From: Armatimonadota bacterium
GTDB taxonomy: Bacteria > Sysuimicrobiota > Sysuimicrobiia > Sysuimicrobiales > Sysuimicrobiaceae
Direction: 5' to 3'
Assembly: GCA_025059775.1 (NCBI GenBank)
Contig: JANXCW010000016.1
Span: 1 to 37,986 of the forward strand
Length of the DNA stretch: 37,986 nucleotides
Below, piece after piece: positions 1 to 7,706 of the stretch; within the stretch, counting starts at the first letter, position 1; each line of letters begins with the position of its first letter. Made by a program: the position numbers and the translations under genes. Under the pieces are notes generated by a model that did not search any database, was not told where the DNA came from, and saw nothing but the letters and a program-made list of their open reading frames with translations.

Positions 1-320
<320 letters not shown>

Positions 321-327
321 TCGGCCC

Positions 328-735
328 ATGGTTCCACGGGACCTGGTGGATGCTTTCCGAACTGACCCCTTCGGTCGGCTGCTGGGTGTGGAGGTGGAGG
401 AGGTCCGGCCCGGGTATGCCCGGGTGGCCTTAGAGCTTCGTCCCGAGCACCGGAACTTCCACGGCGTGGTGCACGGAGGGGTAATCTTCTCCCTGGCGGA
501 CTGCGCGTTCGCCGCTGCCAGCAACGCCCACAACGAACAGGCGGTGGCCATCTCCGCCACCATCCACTTCCTCCGCGCCCCCACTCCCGGCCGCCTACAA
601 GCCGAGTGCGTGGAGGAGCACCGCAGCCGGAGTCTCGGCTCCTACCGAATCACGGTACGGGATCCCCAGGGAGATCTTGTGGCCAGCATGCAGGCCCCGG
701 TGTACCGGCGGCAGGTCCCCGTGGTCCCGCGGTAA
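328..735 (+). CDS. PaaI-like hotdog-fold acyl-CoA thioesterase
   Basis: A 135-residue single hotdog-domain protein of the PaaI/YbgC thioesterase superfamily, which hydrolyses acyl-CoA or aryl-CoA thioesters in the cytoplasm. Characteristic features are the central NFHGVVHGGVIFSLAD segment (helix with the HGG turn and the catalytic-type Asp in SLAD), then AFAAASNAHN and the strand AVAISATIHFLR. Length is normal for the family. ATG 328 gives the usual N-terminus; a GTG at 310 would add six residues and overlap livF by 11 nt. Neither has a well-spaced Shine-Dalgarno, so the start is uncertain. Position directly behind a LivF-type ATPase fits amino-acid or aromatic-acid degradation, but the substrate cannot be told from the sequence. 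Confidence 0.85.
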   Translation: MVPRDLVDAFRTDPFGRLLGVEVEEVRPGYARVALELRPEHRNFHGVVHGGVIFSLADCAFAAASNAHNEQAVAISATIHFLRAPTPGRLQAECVEEHRSRSLGSYRITVRDPQGDLVASMQAPVYRRQVPVVPR

Positions 736-838
736 GCCACTCTCGCCCTCTCGTCGTGCTCGCGTGAGCCCCCGGAGCAGGAGCCTGACGGGGAAGGCCG
801 AACTTCCTCCCGGTAAGGTTGCGCGGAGGAGTGCGGAC

Positions 839-2110
839 GTGGCCATTCCCCCATCTGCACCCCCCAGGGGCGTGCCGCACCTTGTACGGCGGCACATGCG
901 CCTCCTCTTCTGGGCTCAAGCGCTCTCGGTGGCCACCTTCCAGCTCATGCCCGCCTTGGGCGGCGTGATGCTCCTTCACCTTACAGGTGCGGTAGCCGCC
1001 ACGGGGCTTGCCCTGAGCCTCAGCGGGTTTGGGCAGATCCTCACCGCCTACCCCGCGGGCCGGTGGATGGACCGGGTGGGGCGGGGACCGGTCTTCGCCG
1101 TAAGCGGAGCCCTCTCCGCCTTTGCCGCGGCCCTGGTGGGGTGGACCTTCCAGGCGCGCCACCTCTGGGGGTTCGCCAGCGCGGCGTTTCTGTTCGGAGC
1201 CCTCTCCGCGCCCCTGCGGCAGCTCTCCGTCGCCGCCGCGGACCTCCACCCACCGGAGGACCGGGGCAAGGCCGTGGGCTACCTGCTCATGGGGAGCGTG
1301 GTGGGCGCCCTGATCTCCCCCCTGCTCAGTTCCTCCATCCTTTGGGTTTGGCGGAACGAGGTCTCCGCCATCGCGTGGACGTGGTTCGGCGCCGCGGGGC
1401 TGCAGTTGGGAATTCTGCCTCTCATGCGCCTGCTCCGGCCGGACCCCAAGGAGGTGGCCCGATCGTACCTGGAACGTCCGGAGGAGGCCCTGGCTTCTCC
1501 AGGAGCATCCCCCAACGCCTGGAGCCTTGCGGCTGCCATCACCACCTACGCCGCGAGTTGGGGCATCATGACCCTCTCCATGGCCATCGCCCCCGTGTCC
1601 ATGCGTACCCATGGACACGGGGTTTCCGAGATCGTGTGGGCCATCACCCTCCACAGCATCGGAATGTTCGCCTTCGGTCGCCCCCTCGGGGCGGTCGCGG
1701 ACCGGCTGGGCCGGCCGCCCGTGATGGTGGGCGCTCTTCTGACCATCGCGCTGGCCACCTTCGGCTCCGTGGCCGCCTCGGAGTACTGGACGGCCACCTT
1801 CTTCCTGTTCCTGGTGGGCGTGGGGTGGTCCGCGGGAGTGGTGGCCTCCACCGCCCTCCTCTCAGACCTCTCCACGGCGGAGGAGCGGGGAAGGCGGTTC
1901 GGAACGGCGGAGCTGGTGGCGCGGGCAGGAGTGGTAGGGTTTCCCATGCTCGGTGCCGCGCTCCTAGGACAGTCCGGGCTCGGCCCCGTGGGAGCGGTCC
2001 TGGCGCTGAGCGCAGGCATCCCGCTGGGGTGCATCGCCGCCGCCGTCCGGGCCCTCCCCCTGCCCCCAGTCAGGGTCCCTCCCCGCGGCACCATGGATGC
2101 AGGGGATTGA
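839..2110 (+). CDS. Major facilitator superfamily transporter
   Basis: A polytopic membrane protein of about 423 residues with around twelve hydrophobic segments, typical of MFS drug or metabolite exporters. The MFS loop 2-3 motif appears as GRWMDRVGRGPVF, and its second-half counterpart as GAVADRLGRPPVM, each after a helix pair. A GTG start at 839 is preferred because GGAGG lies about nine bases upstream; ATG 896 (MRLLFWAQAL) is the next choice and would start right at the first helix. Longer readings would run into the thioesterase gene. Substrate is not recognisable. A long charged central loop (roughly DPKEVARSYLERPEE) separates the two six-helix bundles, as usual. Confidence 0.85.
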   Translation: MAIPPSAPPRGVPHLVRRHMRLLFWAQALSVATFQLMPALGGVMLLHLTGAVAATGLALSLSGFGQILTAYPAGRWMDRVGRGPVFAVSGALSAFAAALVGWTFQARHLWGFASAAFLFGALSAPLRQLSVAAADLHPPEDRGKAVGYLLMGSVVGALISPLLSSSILWVWRNEVSAIAWTWFGAAGLQLGILPLMRLLRPDPKEVARSYLERPEEALASPGASPNAWSLAAAITTYAASWGIMTLSMAIAPVSMRTHGHGVSEIVWAITLHSIGMFAFGRPLGAVADRLGRPPVMVGALLTIALATFGSVAASEYWTATFFLFLVGVGWSAGVVASTALLSDLSTAEERGRRFGTAELVARAGVVGFPMLGAALLGQSGLGPVGAVLALSAGIPLGCIAAAVRALPLPPVRVPPRGTMDAGD

Positions 2111-2176
2111 CGGGAATCAGCGTGCGCAAGGATCCTCAACCACGGAGAACCCGCACACGGAAAGGAGGGGAACCAA

Positions 2177-2671
2177 GTGGCCGAAGTTCGCGTGGGAGAT
2201 CCGGCACCGGATGTGACACTCGTAAGCTGGGACCGACAGGCCGTGCGTCTAAGTTCCCTCTTCGGTCAACCCCTCGTGCTCGCCTTCTTCCCCGCGGCCT
2301 TCACTCCAGTGTGTACCCGGGAGATGTGCACCTTCCGGGATCGACTCTCCGCCTTTGAGGCCCTCGGCGCCCGGGTGGTGGGGATCAGCGTGGACGGTCC
2401 TTTTGCCCTCAAGGCCTTCGCGGAGCAGCAGGGGCTTAACTTTTTGCTCCTGAGCGACTTCAACCGGGAGGCGGTGCGCGCGTTCGGCATCGAGGACCAC
2501 GGGCTCCTGGGGGGGCTGCTGCGCGGGGCCAGCAAGCGGGCGGTGTTCGTCCTGGACGCGCGGGGCGTGGTGATGTACCGGTGGGTCTCCGAGGATCCCC
2601 GGGTGGAGCCGGACTACGAGGCGGTGCAGAGGGTGGTGGAGGAGCTCGGGACGCGCAGCACCTCAGGCTGA
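2177..2671 (+). CDS. Peroxiredoxin, BCP/PrxQ-like (atypical 2-Cys)
   Basis: A 164-residue thiol peroxidase that reduces hydrogen peroxide or organic hydroperoxides using thioredoxin-like donors. The active-site loop AAFTPVCTREMC carries the peroxidatic Cys46 with Thr43, and a second Cys51 five residues on, the CX4C arrangement of BCP/PrxQ proteins. The preceding PLVLAFFP and the later VVGISVD strands fit the AhpC/TSA fold. The GTG start at 2177 is supported by AAGGAGG about nine bases upstream. The gene stands alone, 66 bp after the MFS gene and upstream of a structured intergenic region and two TlpA-like thioredoxins, which suggests a peroxide or thiol-stress role. The physiological partner is an inference. 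Confidence 0.9.
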   Translation: MAEVRVGDPAPDVTLVSWDRQAVRLSSLFGQPLVLAFFPAAFTPVCTREMCTFRDRLSAFEALGARVVGISVDGPFALKAFAEQQGLNFLLLSDFNREAVRAFGIEDHGLLGGLLRGASKRAVFVLDARGVVMYRWVSEDPRVEPDYEAVQRVVEELGTRSTSG

Positions 2672-2985
2672 GCCCCGCCTGCATGGTGTACAGAGCACTC
2701 CCCTCATCGGGAGCACACGCCCTACAGGGGCAGCGGGGTGCTCCTGCTCCAGGGGATTCCCCGCTGGCCGTTGTGGGCCTAAACTCCATGCGGGAAAATG
2801 GAGGCAGCCCGGGGACGACCCGTACGCGCGCCGGAAGGGCGCATGGGCACGTCCGGGACGCTCCGCGCGAAGGGAGACGCGGAGATCCTGACAGGGCGGC
2901 GCCTGCGGGAGCCCGCGGACTCCGCGACGCAGGCATGCCCGGTGCACCCCCGGAGGTAGACCGTGTCGCACCGTCGTGCCGGACG
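2672..2985 (+). other. Gene-free 314-bp stretch with four or more perfect inverted repeats
   Basis: No convincing coding sequence lies between the peroxiredoxin stop and the first TlpA-like start. The stretch contains successive potential hairpins: CTCCC 2698-2702 with GGGAG 2709-2713; CAGCGGGG 2731-2738 with CCCCGCTG 2759-2766; GCGCC 2828-2832 with GGCGC 2838-2842; CTCCGCG 2861-2867 with CGCGGAG 2878-2884; and GCCTGCG 2901-2907 with CGCAGGC 2928-2934, which encloses a further GGAG/CTCC pair. None is followed by a T tract, so a simple intrinsic terminator is not obvious. It may be a structured 5' leader of the copper/thiol operon, a small RNA, or a remnant. No known riboswitch consensus was recognised. 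Confidence 0.5.
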
Positions 2986-3573
2986 ATGGCGTGCGCGCGG
3001 AGGTCCTCCCGCACTCCGTGGATACCGGTTGCTGTAACGCTCCTCCTGGTGGCCGGATTTCTGGCCCTGCTGTCCTCCGCGTTGTTCCGCGGCCAGAGCC
3101 CCGAGCGGAGAAGCCTTGCCATCAACACCGCGGGGCGTGCGGGGCAGGTGCGGGTGCGGCCGGTGCCCCCGTTCGCCCTGCAGCTGTTCGGAGGCGGCGT
3201 CTTCCGACCGACGGATCAGCGCGGAAGGGTCATGGTGGTGAACTTCTGGGCCTCGTGGTGTCCGCCCTGTCGGGAGGAAGCGCCGGAACTGGAGGCGGCC
3301 TGGCGGGGGCTTCGGAGCCAGGGTATCGTATTCGTGGGTGTGAACGTGTGGGATTCGGAGCAGGCCGCCAGGACGTTCCTCCAGAACTACGGGATCACTT
3401 ACCCGAACGGGCCTGACCCGCGAGGGCGGATCCTCGTGGAGTTCGGGGTCACGGGGATTCCCGAGACGTATGCGGTGGACCGCCAAGGAAGGCTCGTGCG
3501 GCGATGGATGGGGCCCATCACCCGGCAGGAACTCGCGAACCTGCTGGAAGGCCTCCGGAGACCAGTACCGTGA
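2986..3573 (+). CDS. TlpA/ResA-like membrane-anchored thioredoxin
   Basis: A 195-residue thiol-disulfide oxidoreductase facing outside the cytoplasmic membrane. The N-terminus has a short basic stretch and one hydrophobic helix (about residues 13-32) acting as anchor or signal, followed by a thioredoxin-fold domain. The active site is [13 protein letters not shown]; the cis-Pro region is [12 protein letters not shown]. Proteins of this kind reduce disulfides in apocytochrome c or copper-binding partners using electrons delivered by CcdA. ATG 2986 is the first start that leaves a sensible anchor; an upstream in-frame ATG at 2935 is possible. The stop overlaps the next gene's GTG (GTGA at 3570), so it is translationally coupled to the CcdA-like gene. 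Confidence 0.88.
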   Translation: MACARRSSRTPWIPVAVTLLLVAGFLALLSSALFRGQSPERRSLAINTAGRAGQVRVRPVPPFALQLFGGGVFRPTDQRGRVMVVNFWASWCPPCREEAPELEAAWRGLRSQGIVFVGVNVWDSEQAARTFLQNYGITYPNGPDPRGRILVEFGVTGIPETYAVDRQGRLVRRWMGPITRQELANLLEGLRRPVP

Positions 3574-4394
3574 ACGCGGAGACCCCCCCCACACCTCGGA
3601 TCCGGGTCGACCCCTCGGGGATTCTCTTCGTGCTGGGGGGATTCGTCTTGGGCGGGATCCTGATCGCCTCCACGAAGGTCCTCTACCTGGCACAGGGGCG
3701 GATCGCCACCCTGGTCAGCTGGCTTCCCGTGGGGTACGCCTTCGCCGCGGGCATGGTGGCCGCGGTCAACCCGTGCGGGATTCTGCTCCTGCCCTCGCTG
3801 GCGGCCTACGCCCTTGCGCGCCCGAACCTGGAATCCGCAGGCAGGCGGGTTGGCCGGACCCTCACGTTCGGCCTCGTCGCCACAGGGGGATTTGTCCTGC
3901 TTTTCGGGGCTGCAGGACTCGTGGTGGGGACCGGCGGCTATGTCTTGGCCCAGGCGTTCCCGTACGGAGGCATGCTGGTCGGTGCTACCCTCGTCCTTCT
4001 CGGCACCTGGCTCGCCCTCTCCGGCCGGGAGTTCGGGATTGCGGCCGCGAGTCGGGTGTGGGAACGGGTGCAGCCGGAAAACCACTTCCTCTCCTTCTTC
4101 GGGTTCGGCGTGGCATACGGGACCTGCTCCCTCGCGTGCACCCTGCCCGTGTTCCTGGCGGTGGTGGGAAGCGCCCTCGCCGCCGGGAACTGGCTCGTGG
4201 CCACCCTCCGGTTTGTCGGGTATGCCCTCGGCATGGGCACGGTCCTCACCGCGGTACTGGTGGGGGTGACCTTCTTCGAGGCCGCGGTCACCCGGTGGAT
4301 CCGGACCGTGGTCCCCTACGTGCACCGGCTCGCGGCGGCCTTCCTCATCGGCGCGGGAGTGTTTACCGTAGGCTACTGGTGGAGGGCCTTTTGA
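3570..4394 (+). CDS. ccdA: CcdA-like cytochrome c biogenesis / thiol-electron transporter membrane protein
   Basis: A 274-residue polytopic protein of the DsbD-beta/CcdA family, which moves reducing equivalents from cytoplasmic thioredoxin across the membrane to TlpA or ResA-type partners. Both conserved redox cysteines are in place: VNPCGILLLP at about residue 69 in the first CcdA helix and GTCSLACTLPVF in the pseudo-symmetric second half. An extra N-terminal hydrophobic helix (about 17-36) precedes the canonical six helices. The GTG start at 3570 overlaps the TlpA stop by the GTGA pattern. Flanking TlpA-like proteins make an electron-relay role very likely; whether cytochrome c or copper-protein thiols are the sink is open. 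Confidence 0.88.
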   Translation: MNAETPPTPRIRVDPSGILFVLGGFVLGGILIASTKVLYLAQGRIATLVSWLPVGYAFAAGMVAAVNPCGILLLPSLAAYALARPNLESAGRRVGRTLTFGLVATGGFVLLFGAAGLVVGTGGYVLAQAFPYGGMLVGATLVLLGTWLALSGREFGIAAASRVWERVQPENHFLSFFGFGVAYGTCSLACTLPVFLAVVGSALAAGNWLVATLRFVGYALGMGTVLTAVLVGVTFFEAAVTRWIRTVVPYVHRLAAAFLIGAGVFTVGYWWRAF

Positions 4395-6484
4395 GCCTTC
4401 TGCGGGTTGTCCGGCGAGGACTCTGCCTTGCCGTGCTCATCATGGGGTTCCTTTGGGCACCTCCTACCTTTGCCCACGCGATCCTGATCCGCAGTAGCCC
4501 CCGGGACGGCGCCCGGCTGGACACATCCCCTCCGCAGGTGGCGCTGGTATTCAGTGAGGCCGTGCAGCCCCAGCTGAGCGCCGCGGAGGTGCTGGATCCT
4601 TCCGGGAAGGTACGCTCCCTGCGATCCGAGGTGACGGAGGACGGCCGGACCCTGGTGGTTTTCCTCCCACCGCTCCCTCAAGGGAGCTATGCGGTGCGGT
4701 GGCGAGTCCTCTCGCGGGTGGACGGACACCTCACCACGGGGTTTGTGGTGTTCGGGGTGGGTGTGGAGCCGGGCCGCGGAGGTTCGGAGCAGGACCGGCC
4801 TCCGCCGCTCCGGGTGGTGGTCCGGTGGAGCGCGTACGCGGCTATTCTGGTGCTCGCAGGACTCTCCGCCTTCGGGAACCTCGTATTGCGGTTTACCCTC
4901 CCGGCGCCCGCGGACGCCGCGCTCCGAAGGCTCACGGGGATCGCCGCGCTCGCTACGCTGCTCACGACACCCCTCGAGCTCGCCTTCTTTCTGGACGGTG
5001 CCTCCGTTGCGCAGGCCGCCCGGCTGCTGGCCTTGAGCCCTACGGGACCGGCGTTGGGATTCCGCATGGCCGCCGCGGCGGCGTTCCTGGTGCCGGACGC
5101 GGCCTGGGCCCGGTGGTCGCTTCCTCTGGCGGCCCTGCTGCTCTTCTCCGCCACCCTGGGCTCCCACGCGTGGGGCGGCGGAGTGCTGATGGCCCTCGCG
5201 GACTGGGTGCACTTGGCAGCTGCCTCCATCTGGATCGGAGGGATTGTAGGACTCCTCACCGTCCTCCGCACCGGCCGGGTATACCGCCTGCACGCAACGC
5301 AGGCGGTCCTCCGCTTCTCGTGGTGGGCGGGCTGGAGTTCAGGGGCCGCGGCGCTGAGCGGCGTGTACATGGCTGTGCGGGAGCTTTCTTCCCCTGCCGG
5401 ATTCCTCACCACGGACTGGGGGAGGCTCCTTGCGGGAAAGCTCGTCCTTGTGCTGATCCTGGTCATCTCGGGCGCGGTGAACCGGTATGGCCTCCTCCCC
5501 CGGTTGACTCCGGAGAACCCGAAGGAAGGGGTTCTTGCCCGGATCCAGCGGATGGTGGCGCTGGAGGCGGCAGTGGGTACGCTGGTGCTGCTGGCGGTGG
5601 GCGCCCTCACCATCACCCCCACCGCCCGGACGGTTCAGCTGCGCACCATCCCGCCACCAACCCTGGCCCTGGCGGGGGTTTCCGAGGGGCTGCGGATTGG
5701 GCTGCGGATCACCCCCGCGGAGCCGGGATGGAATCGGTTTGAGGTCACGGTGCATCGTCCGGACGGAGCTCCGGTGGACGCGGACCGGGTAATGGTCCGG
5801 TTGTGGAAGCTGGACGAGGAGGTCCTACCGGCCGCCGTGAGACTCACCCGGGAGGGATCCGGACGGTACGCGGCGGAGGGCGGTACACTCGCGCTTCCGG
5901 GCTACTGGGAGGCCCAGGTGGTGCTGCGGAGGCGGGGAAGGCCGGATGTCTCGGCGTCCTTTCCACTGCGCCTGGGGACGTTCCGGCTGCGGTCAGACGT
6001 GGAGGCCCTGCGGCTACTCCATCAGGCCCAGGAGGCGATGAAGGCCGTGCACACGTGGCGAGAGACGGAGCAGATCACCGACGGTGCGGGTAACGCGGTG
6101 GTGACCCGATACGCTTTTCAGAAGCCAGACCGGGTGCGGTTCGAGGTGCAGGGCGGGATGCGGGCCATCCTCGTGGGCCGGAATCGGTACGTGTGGACGG
6201 ATCGCGGGTGGGTTCGGGAGGCTCTTCCGGTGCCCTTTGAGGCGCAGGGCGTGGCGGGCTACCTGAAAAACCCCACGCGGGCGCAGCTCGGTCGGCGGGG
6301 AACCTGCGGGGACGAGCCGTGCCGGGTGGTCCTGTGGGACAGCCCCGATGGCCTCGCCTCCTTCGCCGCCTGGATCGGGGAGCGCACCCACCGCCCCCAT
6401 CGGCTCTTCATGTCCGCGCCCGCCCACTACATGGTCACCCTGCCCCGGGACTTCAACACGGCACAGGAGGTAATGCCTCCGTGA
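4391..6484 (+). CDS. CopC-CopD fusion with extra C-terminal beta and LolA-like regions
   Basis: A 697-residue multidomain copper-handling membrane protein. Residues 1-28 form a signal peptide ending in TFA, leaving a mature N-terminal His (HAILIRSSP), the Cu(II) ligand of CopC proteins. The CopC domain (about 29-125) ends with DGHLTTGFVVFGVG, containing the second conserved His. Residues 145-410 are a CopD domain of about eight helices with the family motif HLAAASIWIGG. Unusually it continues: a beta-rich YtkA/FixH-like stretch (about 425-525), then about 155 residues resembling LolA/lipoprotein-carrier folds (LLHQAQEAMKAV onward) with a Cys pair CGDEPC. TTG 4391 overlaps the ccdA stop and follows GGAGGG; GTG 4379 and ATG 4442 are alternatives. 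Copper import across the membrane is the known role of YcnJ-type CopCD fusions; the role of the C-terminus is unknown. Confidence 0.85.
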   Translation: MSLLRVVRRGLCLAVLIMGFLWAPPTFAHAILIRSSPRDGARLDTSPPQVALVFSEAVQPQLSAAEVLDPSGKVRSLRSEVTEDGRTLVVFLPPLPQGSYAVRWRVLSRVDGHLTTGFVVFGVGVEPGRGGSEQDRPPPLRVVVRWSAYAAILVLAGLSAFGNLVLRFTLPAPADAALRRLTGIAALATLLTTPLELAFFLDGASVAQAARLLALSPTGPALGFRMAAAAAFLVPDAAWARWSLPLAALLLFSATLGSHAWGGGVLMALADWVHLAAASIWIGGIVGLLTVLRTGRVYRLHATQAVLRFSWWAGWSSGAAALSGVYMAVRELSSPAGFLTTDWGRLLAGKLVLVLILVISGAVNRYGLLPRLTPENPKEGVLARIQRMVALEAAVGTLVLLAVGALTITPTARTVQLRTIPPPTLALAGVSEGLRIGLRITPAEPGWNRFEVTVHRPDGAPVDADRVMVRLWKLDEEVLPAAVRLTREGSGRYAAEGGTLALPGYWEAQVVLRRRGRPDVSASFPLRLGTFRLRSDVEALRLLHQAQEAMKAVHTWRETEQITDGAGNAVVTRYAFQKPDRVRFEVQGGMRAILVGRNRYVWTDRGWVREALPVPFEAQGVAGYLKNPTRAQLGRRGTCGDEPCRVVLWDSPDGLASFAAWIGERTHRPHRLFMSAPAHYMVTLPRDFNTAQEVMPP

Positions 6485-7044
6485 GGCGGTTCCTGGTGCT
6501 TTTGGCGGTGGCCCTCGCCTCCGTGGGCGTCGCCTGGGTATGGGAGCGGGCGCAGGAGCAGAGAGGCATCCCCACCATGCGCGCTCCGGCCCGATCCGGG
6601 GCCAAGGCTCTTCAGGACCGACCGCCCGCCCCGGACTTCATCCTGGAGACCCTGGACAGCCGCGAGCTGGCGCTCTCCCAGCTCCTGGGCAAACCGGTGG
6701 TGATGAACTTCTGGGCCTCGTGGTGCGTACCGTGCCGCCTGGAGATGCCCATCCTGGAGGACGCGGCCAAGCGCCACCGAGGACGGGTCCACTTCCTGGG
6801 AGTGAACGTCCTGGACCGTCCTTCCCTGGCCAGGGCATTCGTGCGCAAGCTCGGGGTGACCTTCCCCTCCGTGCTGGATGAGGACGGCACGGTGCTGGCG
6901 AGGTACCGGGTGGTGGGGCTTCCCACCACGGTGTTCATCACCCGATCCGGACGCATTTTCGAGGTACACGCGGGCCCCTTCGTGGGTCCTGAAGGCGCCC
7001 AACGCTTGGAGGAGTACATCACCCGGCTCCTGGGGCAGCCCTGA
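6481..7044 (+). CDS. Second TlpA/ResA-like membrane-anchored thioredoxin
   Basis: A 187-residue extracytoplasmic thioredoxin-fold protein. One hydrophobic N-terminal helix (about 4-19) is followed by a linker and the domain from APDFILETLD; the active site is NFWASWCVPCRLEMP and the cis-Pro loop VVGLPTTVFI. The GTG at 6481 overlaps the CopCD stop (GTGA) and has AGGAGG nine bases upstream, so the four genes from 2986 form one coupled unit. It differs from the first TlpA in the active-site dipeptide (CVPC versus CPPC), which may set a different redox potential. Likely it reduces thiols in a copper or cytochrome oxidase assembly partner; no cytochrome gene lies nearby to confirm it. Confidence 0.88.
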   Translation: MRRFLVLLAVALASVGVAWVWERAQEQRGIPTMRAPARSGAKALQDRPPAPDFILETLDSRELALSQLLGKPVVMNFWASWCVPCRLEMPILEDAAKRHRGRVHFLGVNVLDRPSLARAFVRKLGVTFPSVLDEDGTVLARYRVVGLPTTVFITRSGRIFEVHAGPFVGPEGAQRLEEYITRLLGQP

Positions 7045-7106
7045 CCCTCCGGGGCTGCGCCACGCCCCAGATCCTCTAAAATCCTAAGTTGCGGGAGGAC
7101 GGAGGG

Positions 7107-7697
7107 ATGGAGCCCCAGGAGTGGGTGGCGGGGGTGGTCGCGTACGCGCTGGGCAGTCTTCTGCCCGCGGAGGTCCTGGCCCGGCGGCGGGGCACATCCC
7201 TGCCGCGCGTTGGAGAGAATCCAGGGGGTGCCGGAACGTGGCGTACCCTCGGCCCCCGAGCGGGCGCGGCCGTGATCTTCTTTGACATAGGCAAAGGAGC
7301 GGTGGCGGCCTGGCTGGCGCGTCGGGTGGCCGCCACCGTGGAGGGCTTCGTGTTCATCTGCACCGCGCCCGTAGCCGGCCACAACTGGCCCTTCTATCTG
7401 CTGTTCCGCGGGGGTCGTGGTCTTGGCCCCGCAGCCGGGGTGCTCCTGGTCCTGGCCGGAAAACCCTTCCTGGTTGCCTTCGGGCTGGGGGCCCTGATGG
7501 CCCTGCGCACCCGGTGGGTTCCCACCGTGGGCATCGTGGCCCTGCCCACCTACCTGGGGCTGCTCCTGGCGGGAGGGTACCCTCCCCGCGAGGTCGCCGC
7601 AGCCACCGCGGTAAGCCTCACCGTGGCGGTCCGCCAGCTTCCCTGGCTTTGGAGCCGGCTTCAGCGATGGCGGCCTCCCGTGCCCGGTTCCCCTTAG
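7107..7697 (+). CDS. PlsY-like glycerol-3-phosphate acyltransferase homologue
   Basis: A 196-residue integral membrane protein resembling PlsY, which acylates glycerol-3-phosphate from acyl-phosphate in phospholipid synthesis. The three family motifs are recognisable but altered: GSLLPAEVLARRRG and GENPGGAGTWRTLGPRAG (usually GSGNxGATNVxRxLG), DIGKGAVAAWLA, and AGHNWPFYLLFRGGRGLG (usually GHxFPxFxxFKGGKG). The GSGN segment reads GENP and the KGGKG reads RGGRG. ATG 7107 is preferred because GGAGG lies about eight bases upstream; TTG 7089 would add six residues. The next gene is a fatty-acid-binding DegV protein, so a lipid role is consistent. A divergent paralogue with changed activity cannot be excluded. 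Confidence 0.75.
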   Translation: MEPQEWVAGVVAYALGSLLPAEVLARRRGTSLPRVGENPGGAGTWRTLGPRAGAAVIFFDIGKGAVAAWLARRVAATVEGFVFICTAPVAGHNWPFYLLFRGGRGLGPAAGVLLVLAGKPFLVAFGLGALMALRTRWVPTVGIVALPTYLGLLLAGGYPPREVAAATAVSLTVAVRQLPWLWSRLQRWRPPVPGSP

Positions 7698-7706
7698 GAG
7701 GTAGGC

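Noticed and set aside
650-1654. Long open frames opposite the MFS gene and many others across the window
   Set aside because: High G+C creates long antisense frames; their products are Gly/Arg/Pro-rich, with no domain motifs, and lie over clear genes.
2821-2940. Cobalamin or other known riboswitch
   Set aside because: No conserved core sequence of a known class could be aligned by eye.
2672-2985. Reading the tlpA gene from far upstream to include this region
   Set aside because: The upstream residues are Gly/Arg/Pro-rich without homology and would hide the membrane anchor; ATG 2986 fits the family.
7045-7106. Terminator after the second tlpA
   Set aside because: The GGGGC/GCCCC pair is only 5 bp and lacks a T run.
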